Assembly: GCA_900315205.1 (NCBI GenBank)
Contig: OMYF01000010.1
Coordinates: 1-57,032 of the forward strand
Source: an uncultured Acidaminococcus sp.
GTDB lineage: Bacteria > Bacillota > Negativicutes > Acidaminococcales > Acidaminococcaceae
Direction of reading: 5' to 3'
DNA length: 57,032 bases
The translations under genes and the position numbers were made by a program. Under the pieces are notes generated by a model that saw nothing but the letters and a program-made list of their open reading frames with translations, made no database searches and was not told the origin of the DNA. Every line of letters begins with the position of its first letter. Positions within the stretch are counted from its first letter, which is position 1. Shown piece after piece: positions 1-7,957 of the stretch.

Positions 1-1
1 C

Positions 2-394
2 TCCATCCATGTCATCCTGACGCCTGAAACGAAGCATGTCTTCAATAAAGAAGCGTTCAAAAAGATGAAGGACACGGCCATGATCATCAACACCTCCCGT
101 GGTCCGGTCATCGACCAGAAAGACCTGGCCTGGGCCCTGGAAAACGGGGAGATCCGCTATGCCGGACTCGATACGGTAGAAGTGGAACCCATTGCCAAGG
201 ATGACCCGCTGCTCAAGATGGACAATGTCATCCTGAGCCCTCACAGCGGATCTTACGGAGTCGGCTCCAAGAAAACGCAGATCAATATGGTATGCGAGCT
301 GATCCCGACGGCGGTGACGGAAAAGAAACTGCCCAGACGGAATATCGCAGATAAGGCTGTAATTGAAAAGATTAAAGATTTGTCTCTTATTTGA
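2..394 (+). CDS. D-2-hydroxyacid dehydrogenase, C-terminal part (5' end outside window)
   Basis: The frame is open from the first bases, so this gene is cut by the window edge; 130 residues remain. They hold the C-terminal half of the NAD-binding domain of the D-isomer-specific 2-hydroxyacid dehydrogenase family: the INTSRGPVID segment with the substrate-binding Arg, an AGLDTVEVEPI segment with the catalytic Glu, and SPHSG with the catalytic His. These enzymes interconvert 2-keto acids and D-2-hydroxy acids with NAD(P)H. The substrate cannot be told. The stop lies 32 bases before the next dehydrogenase gene, so the two are probably co-transcribed. The sequence resembles the enzyme at 5604-6590 (INTSRGG, PHSGG), suggesting paralogues. 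Confidence 0.88.
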   Translation, partial: SIHVILTPETKHVFNKEAFKKMKDTAMIINTSRGPVIDQKDLAWALENGEIRYAGLDTVEVEPIAKDDPLLKMDNVILSPHSGSYGVGSKKTQINMVCELIPTAVTEKKLPRRNIADKAVIEKIKDLSLI

Positions 395-426
395 TGTTAA
401 GTTATGACAGGGATAAGGAGGACAAC

Positions 427-1386
427 ATGGAAATTGTCATATTGGACGGGTACACGGAAAACCCTGGAGATTTAAGCTGGGATGGATTCAAACAATTGGG
501 AGCTTGTAAAATTTACGATCGGACTCCGCTGGACGAGTCGGTGATTATTCAGCGCATCGGAAATGCTGAAGTCGTTTATACGAATAAAACCCCAATAACG
601 AAGAACGTACTGGATGCCTGCCCGAATATAAGATTCATTGGTGTACTGGCAACTGGATATAACGTAATAGATATCGCTTATGCCAGAAAAAAGGGAATCC
701 CTGTTTCCAACGTCCCTACTTACGGGACTGCCAGTGTAAGCCAGTTTTCGATTGCACTCCTTTTGGAAATTTGTCACCATATCGGGCATCACGATGAAAG
801 CGTCCATGCCGGAAAATGGGCTTCCTGCCAGGACTGGTGTTATTGGGATTATCCGCTGATTGAATTGGACGGAAAGACAATTGGCATCATTGGATTTGGC
901 CGGATCGGACAGGCTGAAGGCAGGATTGCAAAAGCCCTGGGCATGCGTGTTGTTGCCTATGATTTATACCCAAATGACAATGGGCGTGCCATTGCTGAAT
1001 ATCTGGATCTTGATGAACTGCTCGCTGTTTCTGATGTCATTACGCTGCATTGCAATCTGACAGATGCCAATCAGGGACTGATCAACAAGAATACTATTGC
1101 GAAAATGAAAGATGGTGTGATCCTGATCAATAATGCAAGAGGGCAGCTTGTCAACGAAGCAGACCTGGCAGAAGCCTTAAACAGCGGCAAAGTGGCTGCA
1201 GCAGGGCTGGATGTAGTGAGCACGGAACCTATCAGAAATGACAATCCTCTGCTGACTGCGAAGAACTGCATCATCACGCCTCATATTTCCTGGGCTCCCA
1301 AAGAAAGCAGAGCGCGTATCATGCAGTGTTCTGTCGATAATCTTAAAGCATTTATCGATGGGAAGCCAATCCATGTAGTTAATTGA
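427..1386 (+). CDS. D-2-hydroxyacid dehydrogenase (hydroxypyruvate/glycerate dehydrogenase-like)
   Basis: This is a complete 319-residue NAD(P)-dependent D-2-hydroxyacid dehydrogenase, normal length for the family. The Rossmann motif GIIGFGRIGQ lies near the middle, followed by NNARGQLVNE (substrate Arg), STEPI (catalytic Glu) and TPHISWA (catalytic His). The tone is closest to HprA-type glycerate/hydroxypyruvate reductases, but substrate is not assignable by eye. The ATG at 427 was chosen because AAGGAGG ends six bases upstream; an in-frame TTG at 391 overlaps the previous gene and has no ribosome site. It follows another dehydrogenase of the same family and precedes an RraA-like gene, suggesting a hydroxy-acid pathway. 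Confidence 0.88.
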   Translation: MEIVILDGYTENPGDLSWDGFKQLGACKIYDRTPLDESVIIQRIGNAEVVYTNKTPITKNVLDACPNIRFIGVLATGYNVIDIAYARKKGIPVSNVPTYGTASVSQFSIALLLEICHHIGHHDESVHAGKWASCQDWCYWDYPLIELDGKTIGIIGFGRIGQAEGRIAKALGMRVVAYDLYPNDNGRAIAEYLDLDELLAVSDVITLHCNLTDANQGLINKNTIAKMKDGVILINNARGQLVNEADLAEALNSGKVAAAGLDVVSTEPIRNDNPLLTAKNCIITPHISWAPKESRARIMQCSVDNLKAFIDGKPIHVVN

Positions 1387-1436
1387 AAATATGGGAATAA
1401 AACGGACGGAAATCCTGAAGACTTGGATAAGTCATG

Positions 1437-1480
1437 AAGAAGCTTGGAAGAAAGGGATATTCTTCCAGGCTTCTTTCTTG
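1437..1480 (+). terminator. Probable intrinsic terminator after the dehydrogenase pair
   Basis: Arms 1437-1450 and 1462-1475 pair over 14 positions with one G-U, around an 11-base loop, and are followed by a short T-rich tail (TTCTTTCTTG). The position 50 bases after the stop at 1386 fits the end of the upstream operon. The tail is weak, so termination may be partial. Confidence 0.55.
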
Positions 1481-1556
1481 TATAGCCTGCCGCTGTTCAG
1501 AGAGGAGAAGATAATATAATATTTTCCTTTCATGAGAGATGCGGGTGAATTTGAGT

Positions 1557-1603
1557 AAACTTCGCGAAACCAACAACTTTTAGTTGTTGGTTTCGCGAAG
1601 TTT
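1557..1603. repeat. 22-bp perfect inverted repeat with 3-base loop
   Basis: Arms 1557-1578 and 1582-1603 are perfectly complementary, and each contains the self-complementary octamer TTCGCGAA. There is no U-run on either side, so a terminator is not the obvious reading. It ends just upstream of the promoter of the RraA-like gene, so it could be an operator or a processing or cruciform site. No similar copy was seen elsewhere in the window. Confidence 0.85.
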
Positions 1604-1610
1604 CTGCTGT

Positions 1611-1642
1611 TTGCATTGTTAATCAGTGGAGAGTAGTATAAT
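1611..1642 (+). promoter_or_regulatory. Probable promoter of the RraA-like gene
   Basis: A perfect -10 TATAAT lies at 1637-1642. Candidate -35 elements are TTGCAT at 1611 (20-base spacer) or TTGTTA at 1616 (15-base spacer), both off the ideal 17. The site sits between the 22-bp inverted repeat and the start codon at 1688. Confidence 0.5.
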
Positions 1643-1687
1643 GCATGAACATATTGAATTATCCAAAAATTGGAGGAGGTTATTTCG

Positions 1688-2383
1688 ATGAAAGATTTTC
1701 CTGAATTACTTTCAGATGAGATTATTGAGAGAGCAAGCAAACTGGAAGTTTCTCAGATTTGCGACGGCATGAAGGCACTGAAGATTCCCCGTTACGGTAC
1801 CCTGACGCCCGATATCCATGCAGTGGATCCGTCTTTTAAAATGGTCGGTACTGCCATGACGATTGAAACCGATAACAGTGATAATTTCCCTATCCATGTG
1901 GCGACGTACTCCGCACCGCGTGAAGGGTATGTAATGGTCATCGATGGCAAGGGCTATAAGGATGCTGCATATCTGGGAGATAAGATCATGGGTGCCTGCA
2001 AAGCAATGGGCTACAAGGGAATCGTTGTGGACGGTTATACCCGTGACCGCAGCGGAAACATCGAACTGGATTTCCCTGTTTTCAGCCGGGGCCTGAATCC
2101 GGCAGGACCAATCAAAAAGAATCCGGGCAAAATCAACGAAACGATCGTTTGCGGCGGCGTGGAGGTCCATCCCGGCGACCTGGTCTGCGGAGATGAAGAT
2201 GGCGTCTGTGTCGTGCCCCGTGACCGGATCGAGGAAGTGCTTGCAGAGGCTGAAAAGAAGCAGGCTTATGAAGATAAGCGGGATATCACCATTGCGGACT
2301 TCGTAGAAAAGAAGAAAAAGGGTGAACCGCTTCCTCAGCTCGCTCCCCAGTGGGTGCTGGATATGCTGGCCGGCAAGAAGTAA
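1688..2383 (+). CDS. RraA-like protein / HMG-type aldolase family
   Basis: This 231-residue protein belongs to the RraA / 4-hydroxy-4-methyl-2-oxoglutarate aldolase family (older name demethylmenaquinone methyltransferase-like). It shows the family's GDKIMGACKAMGYKG stretch and the VDGYTRDR segment whose Asp and Arg form the divalent-metal and pyruvate-type substrate site, then a VHPGDLVCGDEDGVCVVP motif. Family members act as class II aldolases or oxaloacetate decarboxylases, or as RNase E regulators in Proteobacteria; next to hydroxyacid dehydrogenases an aldolase or decarboxylase role is likelier. The ATG at 1688 follows GGAGGAGG by seven bases; an in-frame TTG at 1670 lies before that site and was rejected. 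Its stop abuts the stop of the convergent LysR gene (TAA then TCA). Confidence 0.85.
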   Translation: MKDFPELLSDEIIERASKLEVSQICDGMKALKIPRYGTLTPDIHAVDPSFKMVGTAMTIETDNSDNFPIHVATYSAPREGYVMVIDGKGYKDAAYLGDKIMGACKAMGYKGIVVDGYTRDRSGNIELDFPVFSRGLNPAGPIKKNPGKINETIVCGGVEVHPGDLVCGDEDGVCVVPRDRIEEVLAEAEKKQAYEDKRDITIADFVEKKKKGEPLPQLAPQWVLDMLAGKK

Positions 2384-3349
2384 TCAGGGACTGATCCTGC
2401 TCAGATCTTTTCTGTTGAGGGATGCAAAACAGTCGTTGATGAGCGTATAAAAATAATTCATGTATTGCGGGACATAGGTCTTTTTGGCGTGAGTCAGGTA
2501 GACATTATGATACACATATTTCCCCCGGTAGAGCAGGTGGAAGATGTTCATATCACGCGGCAGCACTCCTTCGTACGTATTCAGTGTCATCTGCGTACAA
2601 ACGCAGGCTGCCAGTGAATGAGAACATAAGGCCGGGAAGAGTCTCGTGAAGGTCGCAGAAAGATAGGATTTAGGTACAAAACCGGCTTCTTTGAAGCAAT
2701 GGTCCATCACCCGGCCCAGTTTGTTCGGGCTGTCCAGGGTCAGAAAGGGAAGCCTTGAAAAATCTCCGATGAAAGCACCCAAACGGGACTTTTCCTTCAG
2801 TGCCGGATAGGTTGAGGGATAGTACTGCTGCAGCAGTTTGTCTGTAACACACAGATAGACATTATCTGACAGGATCAGATGCGTTTCTACTTCACTGATG
2901 GGCTCATTCAGGGAACAGAGTGCCACATCCAGTTCGTCCTGCAGGATCATATTCTGCAGGGTTTCGGAGATGTGGTCAGAGACCCTGATGTTCACATGGG
3001 GATAGTGATGCGAGAATTGTGGCAGGATCTGGGGCAGACAGAAATTGCTGCGGAGCATGCTGGCGCCGAACCGGATTGTACCTTTCGTATCTTCAGTGAT
3101 ATCGGAAAGAATTTCCTGAAGATTCTGTTGTTCATGCAATACTTTCCGGCAGAAAGCCAGCATGGCTTCACCGGCAGATGTCAGCCGGAGATGCGGCTTG
3201 CGGATAAAGAAAACAACGTTGTAGTCCTTTTCGAGCTGAGCAATGCATTTGCTGAGCGCCTGCTGAGATATAAAAAGCCTTGAAGCCGTTTTGGTCATAT
3301 TCAGATCTTTGGCAACTTCTTTGAAGTAATAAAGAGGCATGAGATTCAT
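2384..3349 (-). CDS. LysR-family transcriptional regulator
   Basis: This 321-residue regulator starts with a LysR winged helix-turn-helix (YYFKEVAKDLNMTKTAS, FISQQALSKCIAQLEK) within residues 1-60, followed by a periplasmic-binding-like effector domain. The start at 3349 has AGGAG ten bases upstream; a longer in-frame start at 3427 would add 26 residues lacking HTH character. It is divergent from the SLC13-type transporter operon (3442 onward) with a 92-base intergenic region, the usual arrangement for LysR control of the neighbouring operon. It is convergent with the RraA-like gene, with no bases between stops. The inducer is unknown, presumably the acid handled by the adjacent enzymes. Confidence 0.9.
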   Translation of the reverse strand: MNLMPLYYFKEVAKDLNMTKTASRLFISQQALSKCIAQLEKDYNVVFFIRKPHLRLTSAGEAMLAFCRKVLHEQQNLQEILSDITEDTKGTIRFGASMLRSNFCLPQILPQFSHHYPHVNIRVSDHISETLQNMILQDELDVALCSLNEPISEVETHLILSDNVYLCVTDKLLQQYYPSTYPALKEKSRLGAFIGDFSRLPFLTLDSPNKLGRVMDHCFKEAGFVPKSYLSATFTRLFPALCSHSLAACVCTQMTLNTYEGVLPRDMNIFHLLYRGKYVYHNVYLTHAKKTYVPQYMNYFYTLINDCFASLNRKDLSRISP

Positions 3350-3441
3350 GATGGATTGACTCCTGTTGATTGTTAAGTAGCTGATACAGAATATTTTAAC
3401 ATGTTTGGATAGTTTCCTGAAATGCAAGAAGGAGGAATTTT

Positions 3442-4704
3442 ATGGGAATGGCTGAAGGATCATTGATTCTGGTTGCAGTGCTGGCGGTAGCCTATGCTGT
3501 CGATAAAATACCGGCTGCTGTTGTCGCTATCACAGCTGCCATGGTCTGTGCACTGCTGCATATGATTAAGTTTGCAGATGCTTTTTCAGGACTTGCTGGT
3601 ACGGCAGCTGTGCTTTTGATGAGTATGATGATCGTTGGAGGCGCACTGTTCCGCACCGGACTGGCTGCCAGAATCGCTACGGCTTTTTTGAAACTGACGG
3701 GAACGACTGAAACGGGAATCATGGTAGCTGTGATGATGGTGGCCGCCCTTTTGTCCGCCGTTTTGAACAATGTCGGAGTCGTCGTCACCATGATGCCCAT
3801 AGTCCTTAAAATGTGCAAGGACGCAAAAGTACCGATTTCAAGAGGCCTGATGCCCCTTGCCTATGGCGCTGCAGTGGGCGGGATCATCACATTGATTGGC
3901 GCGGCCAGCACAGTCACGGCAAACGGAATCCTGGAAGCCAGCGGTGTTGAGACTGTGAATTTTCTCGAACTCGGAATGGTTGGGATTCCGCTGACGGTCC
4001 TGGGCGTGATTTATATGGCGACCTTCGGGAAAAAGCTGATCCCGGTCACGGATGCGTCTTTTGATGGACTGGATATTTACGATGAAAGCAAAGTCAATAA
4101 CGATAAAAGCAAACAGATTATCTGCGGTGTGGTCTTTTTCGTGCTTTTGATCTGCATGGCAAAACGGCCTTTTGGCCTTCCGCTTTATTTTGTGTCTTCT
4201 CTTGGAGCGCTTATCCTTGTCCTGACGGGGTGCATTACAGAGAAAGAAGCCTATAAGAGCATCGACTGGCCGACAATCGTGATCTGCGGTGCTATGATTG
4301 CTGTAGGCAAAGCTGTCAGTGCCACCGGCGGCAGCAAATTGATCGCAAACTGGGTCATCGCTACGCTCGGATCCAATCCAAGTCCGTATTTTGTAACCGC
4401 TATCGTCGTCGTTGTCGTTACGATCATGACTCAGTTCCTGTCCAACGTGTCTACAGCTACGCTGATGACTCCGATTGCCATTGCCATTGCTTCCGGTATA
4501 GGAATCAATCCTAAAACTGTAGGGATTATCATAATCATCGCTGCCAACGCTTCTTTCCTGACGCCGGTGGGCGCCCAGGCATTCACGGTCATTTATCCTA
4601 TCGGGAAATATAAGTTCCTTGATTTCTTTAAGGTAGGATTCCCGCTGGTTGTCATCAATACGATCCTGGCAGTTGTCCTTGTTCCCGTAATCTGGCCTTT
4701 CTAA
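3442..4704 (+). CDS. SLC13/DASS-type anion permease
   Basis: This 420-residue polytopic membrane protein has about ten to twelve hydrophobic segments and repeated helix-hairpin motifs, including LLSAVLNNVGVVVTMMPIV and a C-terminal QFLSNVSTATLMTP. These SNxxT and NNxxxxx motifs are typical of the divalent anion:Na+ symporter and ion-transporter superfamily. Members import di- and tricarboxylates or sulfate. GGAGG lies eight bases before the ATG. It heads an operon with a DUF6282-type hydrolase and a 2-hydroxyacid dehydrogenase, and is divergent from a LysR gene, so it probably imports the organic acid those enzymes process. Confidence 0.85.
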   Translation: MGMAEGSLILVAVLAVAYAVDKIPAAVVAITAAMVCALLHMIKFADAFSGLAGTAAVLLMSMMIVGGALFRTGLAARIATAFLKLTGTTETGIMVAVMMVAALLSAVLNNVGVVVTMMPIVLKMCKDAKVPISRGLMPLAYGAAVGGIITLIGAASTVTANGILEASGVETVNFLELGMVGIPLTVLGVIYMATFGKKLIPVTDASFDGLDIYDESKVNNDKSKQIICGVVFFVLLICMAKRPFGLPLYFVSSLGALILVLTGCITEKEAYKSIDWPTIVICGAMIAVGKAVSATGGSKLIANWVIATLGSNPSPYFVTAIVVVVVTIMTQFLSNVSTATLMTPIAIAIASGIGINPKTVGIIIIIAANASFLTPVGAQAFTVIYPIGKYKFLDFFKVGFPLVVINTILAVVLVPVIWPF

Positions 4705-4721
4705 GAGAAAGAAGTGAAAAT

Positions 4722-5564
4722 ATGAAAAATGATTTAAAAGGCGTCATTGATATCCATATCCATATCGGACCGGAAGCTTATAAGAAAAGAAAATACAACG
4801 AATATACATTGGCACAGGAAGCTTCCGATGCAGGCGCCCGTGCACTGGTCATGAAGGCCCATATTTTTGAAACGGCAACCCGAGCCAAAGTAGCACAGGA
4901 AAAATTTCCCAATATCCAGTTGTTTGGCGGGATCGCTTTGAATGAAGAAGTAGGAGGCCTGAATGCGGCAGCGGTCAGAGCGGTTGCGGATTTGGGCGGA
5001 AAGATCGTCTGGTTTCCAACCCTGGCAGCCAGGCATGAAAAGCAGCAGATGGGAAAGGAAGGCGGGATTTGCTGTTTCGAAGAAGGATCCCGTGACAAAC
5101 TGAGCAAAGCATGTGAATCCGTACTGAATGTGATTGCGGAAAAACAGCTGGTACTGGCCACCGGTCATATCTCCATCCCTGAACAGATTGCCGTGGTGCG
5201 GGAAGCCCATAATCTTGGCATCAAACATATTCTGATCAATCACCCTACTCTTTTCAGAATCGGGATGGATGTCCGCACACAGGAAAGCCTGCTGAAATAC
5301 GGCGTAATTTTTGAAAGAAATTATGGAGGATCCAGACTGCCGGAGAGCAAAGTGTTTGAAAAGCATTTTGAACGGAACTTAAGAGATATTCGCTATCTGG
5401 GAGCTGAAAGCTCCATCATGGCAACGGATCTGGGACAGCCTTTTAACTGCGGATGGGCAGAGGGATTCCAGGAATATATCGATTTTATGTATGATCATGG
5501 CGTCAGTGAGAAAGATATCGATCTGATGACGCGAAAGAATCCGGCTGCACTTTTGGGAATTTAA
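4722..5564 (+). CDS. DUF6282-type metal-dependent hydrolase
   Basis: This 280-residue soluble protein begins with a metal-binding HxH motif (DIHIHIGPE, His 12 and 14) and has later His/Asp segments (ATGHIS, INHPT, ATDLGQ) arranged as in the amidohydrolase/PHP TIM-barrel superfamily. I recognise it as like proteins annotated DUF6282, whose reaction is not established. A role opening a lactone, lactam or amide ring before the hydroxyacid dehydrogenase step is possible but inferred only from context. The gene starts 17 bases after the transporter and ends 39 bases before the dehydrogenase, so the three form one operon. Confidence 0.7.
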   Translation: MKNDLKGVIDIHIHIGPEAYKKRKYNEYTLAQEASDAGARALVMKAHIFETATRAKVAQEKFPNIQLFGGIALNEEVGGLNAAAVRAVADLGGKIVWFPTLAARHEKQQMGKEGGICCFEEGSRDKLSKACESVLNVIAEKQLVLATGHISIPEQIAVVREAHNLGIKHILINHPTLFRIGMDVRTQESLLKYGVIFERNYGGSRLPESKVFEKHFERNLRDIRYLGAESSIMATDLGQPFNCGWAEGFQEYIDFMYDHGVSEKDIDLMTRKNPAALLGI

Positions 5565-5603
5565 TATGAGCAGCCGATACTGGAGGACAGAGGAGGAATC
5601 GTT

Positions 5604-6590
5604 ATGAAGAAAATAGCTTTAGTCGGACCGTATAACACAAATACAAGAAAGGTCCTGCATGAAACGGTGCCGGATGGATTTGAAATCTATGATGTGCCGA
5701 CGGCAGAGGACTTTGGCAAACTGGCTGACGCGGACTATATCATTATCCGGACCATCAAAATGAACGGGCAGGACATCGCTCCGGCCAAGAATCTGAAAGC
5801 CATCCAGAAATGGGGTGCCGGGTTCGATAATCTCGACATTCCGAGCATCAGCAAGAGGAATATCCCCGTCATGGTCTGCAACGGTGTGAATTCCGAGCCT
5901 GTGGCAGAACTGGCTGTGCTCCATATGCTCGCCGTACTGCGGAATCTGATCCCGCTTAACCGGAAACTGAAAGAGAATCAGTGGTGCAAGGATGAATATG
6001 CCTCCAAGTCCTATCTGCTGAGCGGCAAGACGGTCGGACTCGTGGGCCTGGGCAATATCGGACGCAAAGTCGCAAGGATCGTCCAGGGGTTTGAAGCAAG
6101 TGTACAGTACTATGATGTGTTCCGCATTTCACCGGAAGAAGAGGAAAGAATTGGCATCAAATACGTTCCTTTTGAGGAACTCCTGAAGACATCTGATATC
6201 GTTTCAATCCATGTGCCGCTGATGGACAGCACCAGGGACATGATCAAAAAAGAACAGATGGAAACCATGAAAAAGAATGCCATCATCATCAATACGTCCC
6301 GCGGCGGCATCGTGAACGAAGCAGACCTGGTGGAAGCTCTGGAAAACCATACGATCATGGGAGCCGGGCTGGATGCCTTTGTCCATGAACCTCCCGGAGT
6401 GGATTGTCCTTTCTATAAAATGGACAACGTCGTGGTGACCCCGCATTCCGGCGGAAATACAGCGGATAATGACCTCAATATGATCAAACGGTGCTTTGAG
6501 AATATCGTGGCCATCGATGAAGGAAAGGCCATCAGACGGAGAGATTGGGTCAACAGCAAGAATATCGATAAGAAAATTGAAACGTACTGA
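5604..6590 (+). CDS. D-2-hydroxyacid dehydrogenase
   Basis: This 328-residue D-2-hydroxyacid dehydrogenase carries the NAD motif GLVGLGNIGRKVA, substrate Arg in INTSRGGIVNE, catalytic Glu in VHEPPG and catalytic His in TPHSGG. AGAGGAGG lies upstream at a good distance. It is the last gene of the SLC13-DUF6282 operon and is followed by a strong terminator. The C-terminal extension after the catalytic His (DWVNSKNID) is unusual among short family members and is typical of phosphoglycerate-dehydrogenase-like paralogues of unknown substrate. Together with the genes at 2, 427 and 6760 it makes four family members in 7.7 kb. Confidence 0.88.
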   Translation: MKKIALVGPYNTNTRKVLHETVPDGFEIYDVPTAEDFGKLADADYIIIRTIKMNGQDIAPAKNLKAIQKWGAGFDNLDIPSISKRNIPVMVCNGVNSEPVAELAVLHMLAVLRNLIPLNRKLKENQWCKDEYASKSYLLSGKTVGLVGLGNIGRKVARIVQGFEASVQYYDVFRISPEEEERIGIKYVPFEELLKTSDIVSIHVPLMDSTRDMIKKEQMETMKKNAIIINTSRGGIVNEADLVEALENHTIMGAGLDAFVHEPPGVDCPFYKMDNVVVTPHSGGNTADNDLNMIKRCFENIVAIDEGKAIRRRDWVNSKNIDKKIETY

Positions 6591-6628
6591 CAGCATTTTC
6601 ATCCTGGAGGATGTTGTGTAGTAAGTAA

Positions 6629-6676
6629 AAAAACAGCGTGCCAGTCCAAACAGGGATGGCACGCTGTTTTTCTTTT
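6629..6676 (+). terminator. Strong intrinsic terminator
   Basis: Arms 6631-6643 and 6657-6669 give a 13-bp perfect stem, with T-rich tail TTTTTCTTTTA on the plus strand and an A-run on the other side. It separates this operon from the convergent dehydrogenase gene ending at 6760 and could act in both directions. Confidence 0.85.
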
Positions 6677-6759
6677 ATTTTGAAAACTACTGTGGAACCA
6701 TGGTGATGGATGAATTGAAGTTTTCTCCCAAAACTTGAAAAAACTAATTTTTATTTGCG

Positions 6760-7689
6760 TCACAGCAGTCCTTCCGGTTTTTTCCCGGCGAGGACGTCAA
6801 GGATATTTTGAGCAGCTGCCAGGGATACATTCCTGGCGCTTTCCCGTGTCGTCGGTGCATAGTGGGGCGTCAGGATGACATTTTCCATCTGGAAGAGCGG
6901 ACTGTCCGGACTGCAGGGTTCGCTCCAGGTGACATCGAGACCGGCACCGGCGATCTTTTTCTGCTGCAGGGCTTCGATTAGTGCGGGTTCGTCCACCAGG
7001 GGGCCTCTGCCGCAGTTGATGAGAAAGGCTGTCGGCTTCATCAGGGACAGTTCCTTTTTGCCGATGATGTTCCTGGTCTCCTCGTTCAGGACGGGATGGA
7101 GCGTCAGGACATCGGCCTTTTGGATGACTTCCTCTTTGTTGTTTGTGAGGACAGCTCCAGTGGGAACTTCTGTCACGTACGGATCATAGGCAATGACTTT
7201 CATGCCAAGTCCCAGGGCCATTTTAGCCACCCTCGTACCGATATGGCCCACGCCGATGATGCCGAGTGTCTTGCCGAGGATTTCCATGCCGGGGGCAGAG
7301 TTCTTGGCAGCAAAGCCGATTTCTTTGTAGGCCCGGGTGACAGTCATCAGGTTCTTGGCGAGGGCCAGCATCAGGGTGATGGTGTGCTCTGCCACGGACT
7401 GGCTGTTGGCGCCGGGCGTGACGGTAACAGCGATATGGTGGGCTTTGCACCATGCCACAGGGATATTGTCATAGCCAACACCATGTTTGCTGACGATTTT
7501 CAAATTTTTCCCCGTTTCCAGCAGGTCCGAAGGAAGTTCGTAGATCCGTGTGAGGACAGCTTCGGCATCTTTGATGTTTTCTTCGATGATCCGGCTGTCC
7601 CTGTCGGCCATAATCAGTTCAAAGCCTGCTTTTTCCAGCAGCTCCGGACCGGCAGGATCCACATTTTCCGTAAAAAGTATCTTGCTCAT
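6760..7689 (-). CDS. D-2-hydroxyacid dehydrogenase (SerA-like)
   Basis: This 309-residue family member shows GIIGVGHIGTRVAKMALGLG (NAD binding), INCGRGPLVDE (substrate Arg), WSEPC (catalytic Glu) and TPHYA (catalytic His). The early KHGVGYDNI and GANSQSVAEHT segments resemble phosphoglycerate dehydrogenase, but the C-terminal ACT regulatory domain is absent. It is thus a short SerA-like or hydroxypyruvate reductase-like enzyme. It is transcribed divergently from the GntP permease at 7958 with a 268-base spacer containing a dyad, suggesting shared control and a role in oxidising or reducing a sugar acid taken up by that permease. Confidence 0.87.
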   Translation of the reverse strand: MSKILFTENVDPAGPELLEKAGFELIMADRDSRIIEENIKDAEAVLTRIYELPSDLLETGKNLKIVSKHGVGYDNIPVAWCKAHHIAVTVTPGANSQSVAEHTITLMLALAKNLMTVTRAYKEIGFAAKNSAPGMEILGKTLGIIGVGHIGTRVAKMALGLGMKVIAYDPYVTEVPTGAVLTNNKEEVIQKADVLTLHPVLNEETRNIIGKKELSLMKPTAFLINCGRGPLVDEPALIEALQQKKIAGAGLDVTWSEPCSPDSPLFQMENVILTPHYAPTTRESARNVSLAAAQNILDVLAGKKPEGLL

Positions 7690-7843
7690 TTCTGCTCCTT
7701 TTGGTTTTGAATTCTCACACTTTTCAATTACAGGATAGCGGGGATTGCCGGATTTGTAAAAGTTGTTTTAGTATATGGTACCATAGCCTGATGCCTATGC
7801 CTTGAATATGATTTTCATAAAATTTTATTTTCGAACCATTTAG

Positions 7844-7861
7844 TATAGATATTTGTCTATA
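7844..7861. promoter_or_regulatory. Operator-like dyad between dehydrogenase and GntP genes
   Basis: TATAGA at 7844-7849 and TCTATA at 7856-7861 form a perfect inverted repeat around a 6-base spacer. The site lies in the divergent intergenic region 7690-7957, upstream of a TATAGT -10-like hexamer at 7884. The LysR protein encoded at 9431 is a candidate binder. The rest of the spacer is AT-rich and shows no gene. Confidence 0.4.
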
Positions 7862-7957
7862 GGGATATGGGCGTTTTCCATGTTATAGTTGTGGAAACTT
7901 TCTGATAAAATAAGGAAGAGAGTGAATCGGAAATCTAGAGTAAAGGAGCGTTTTTGT

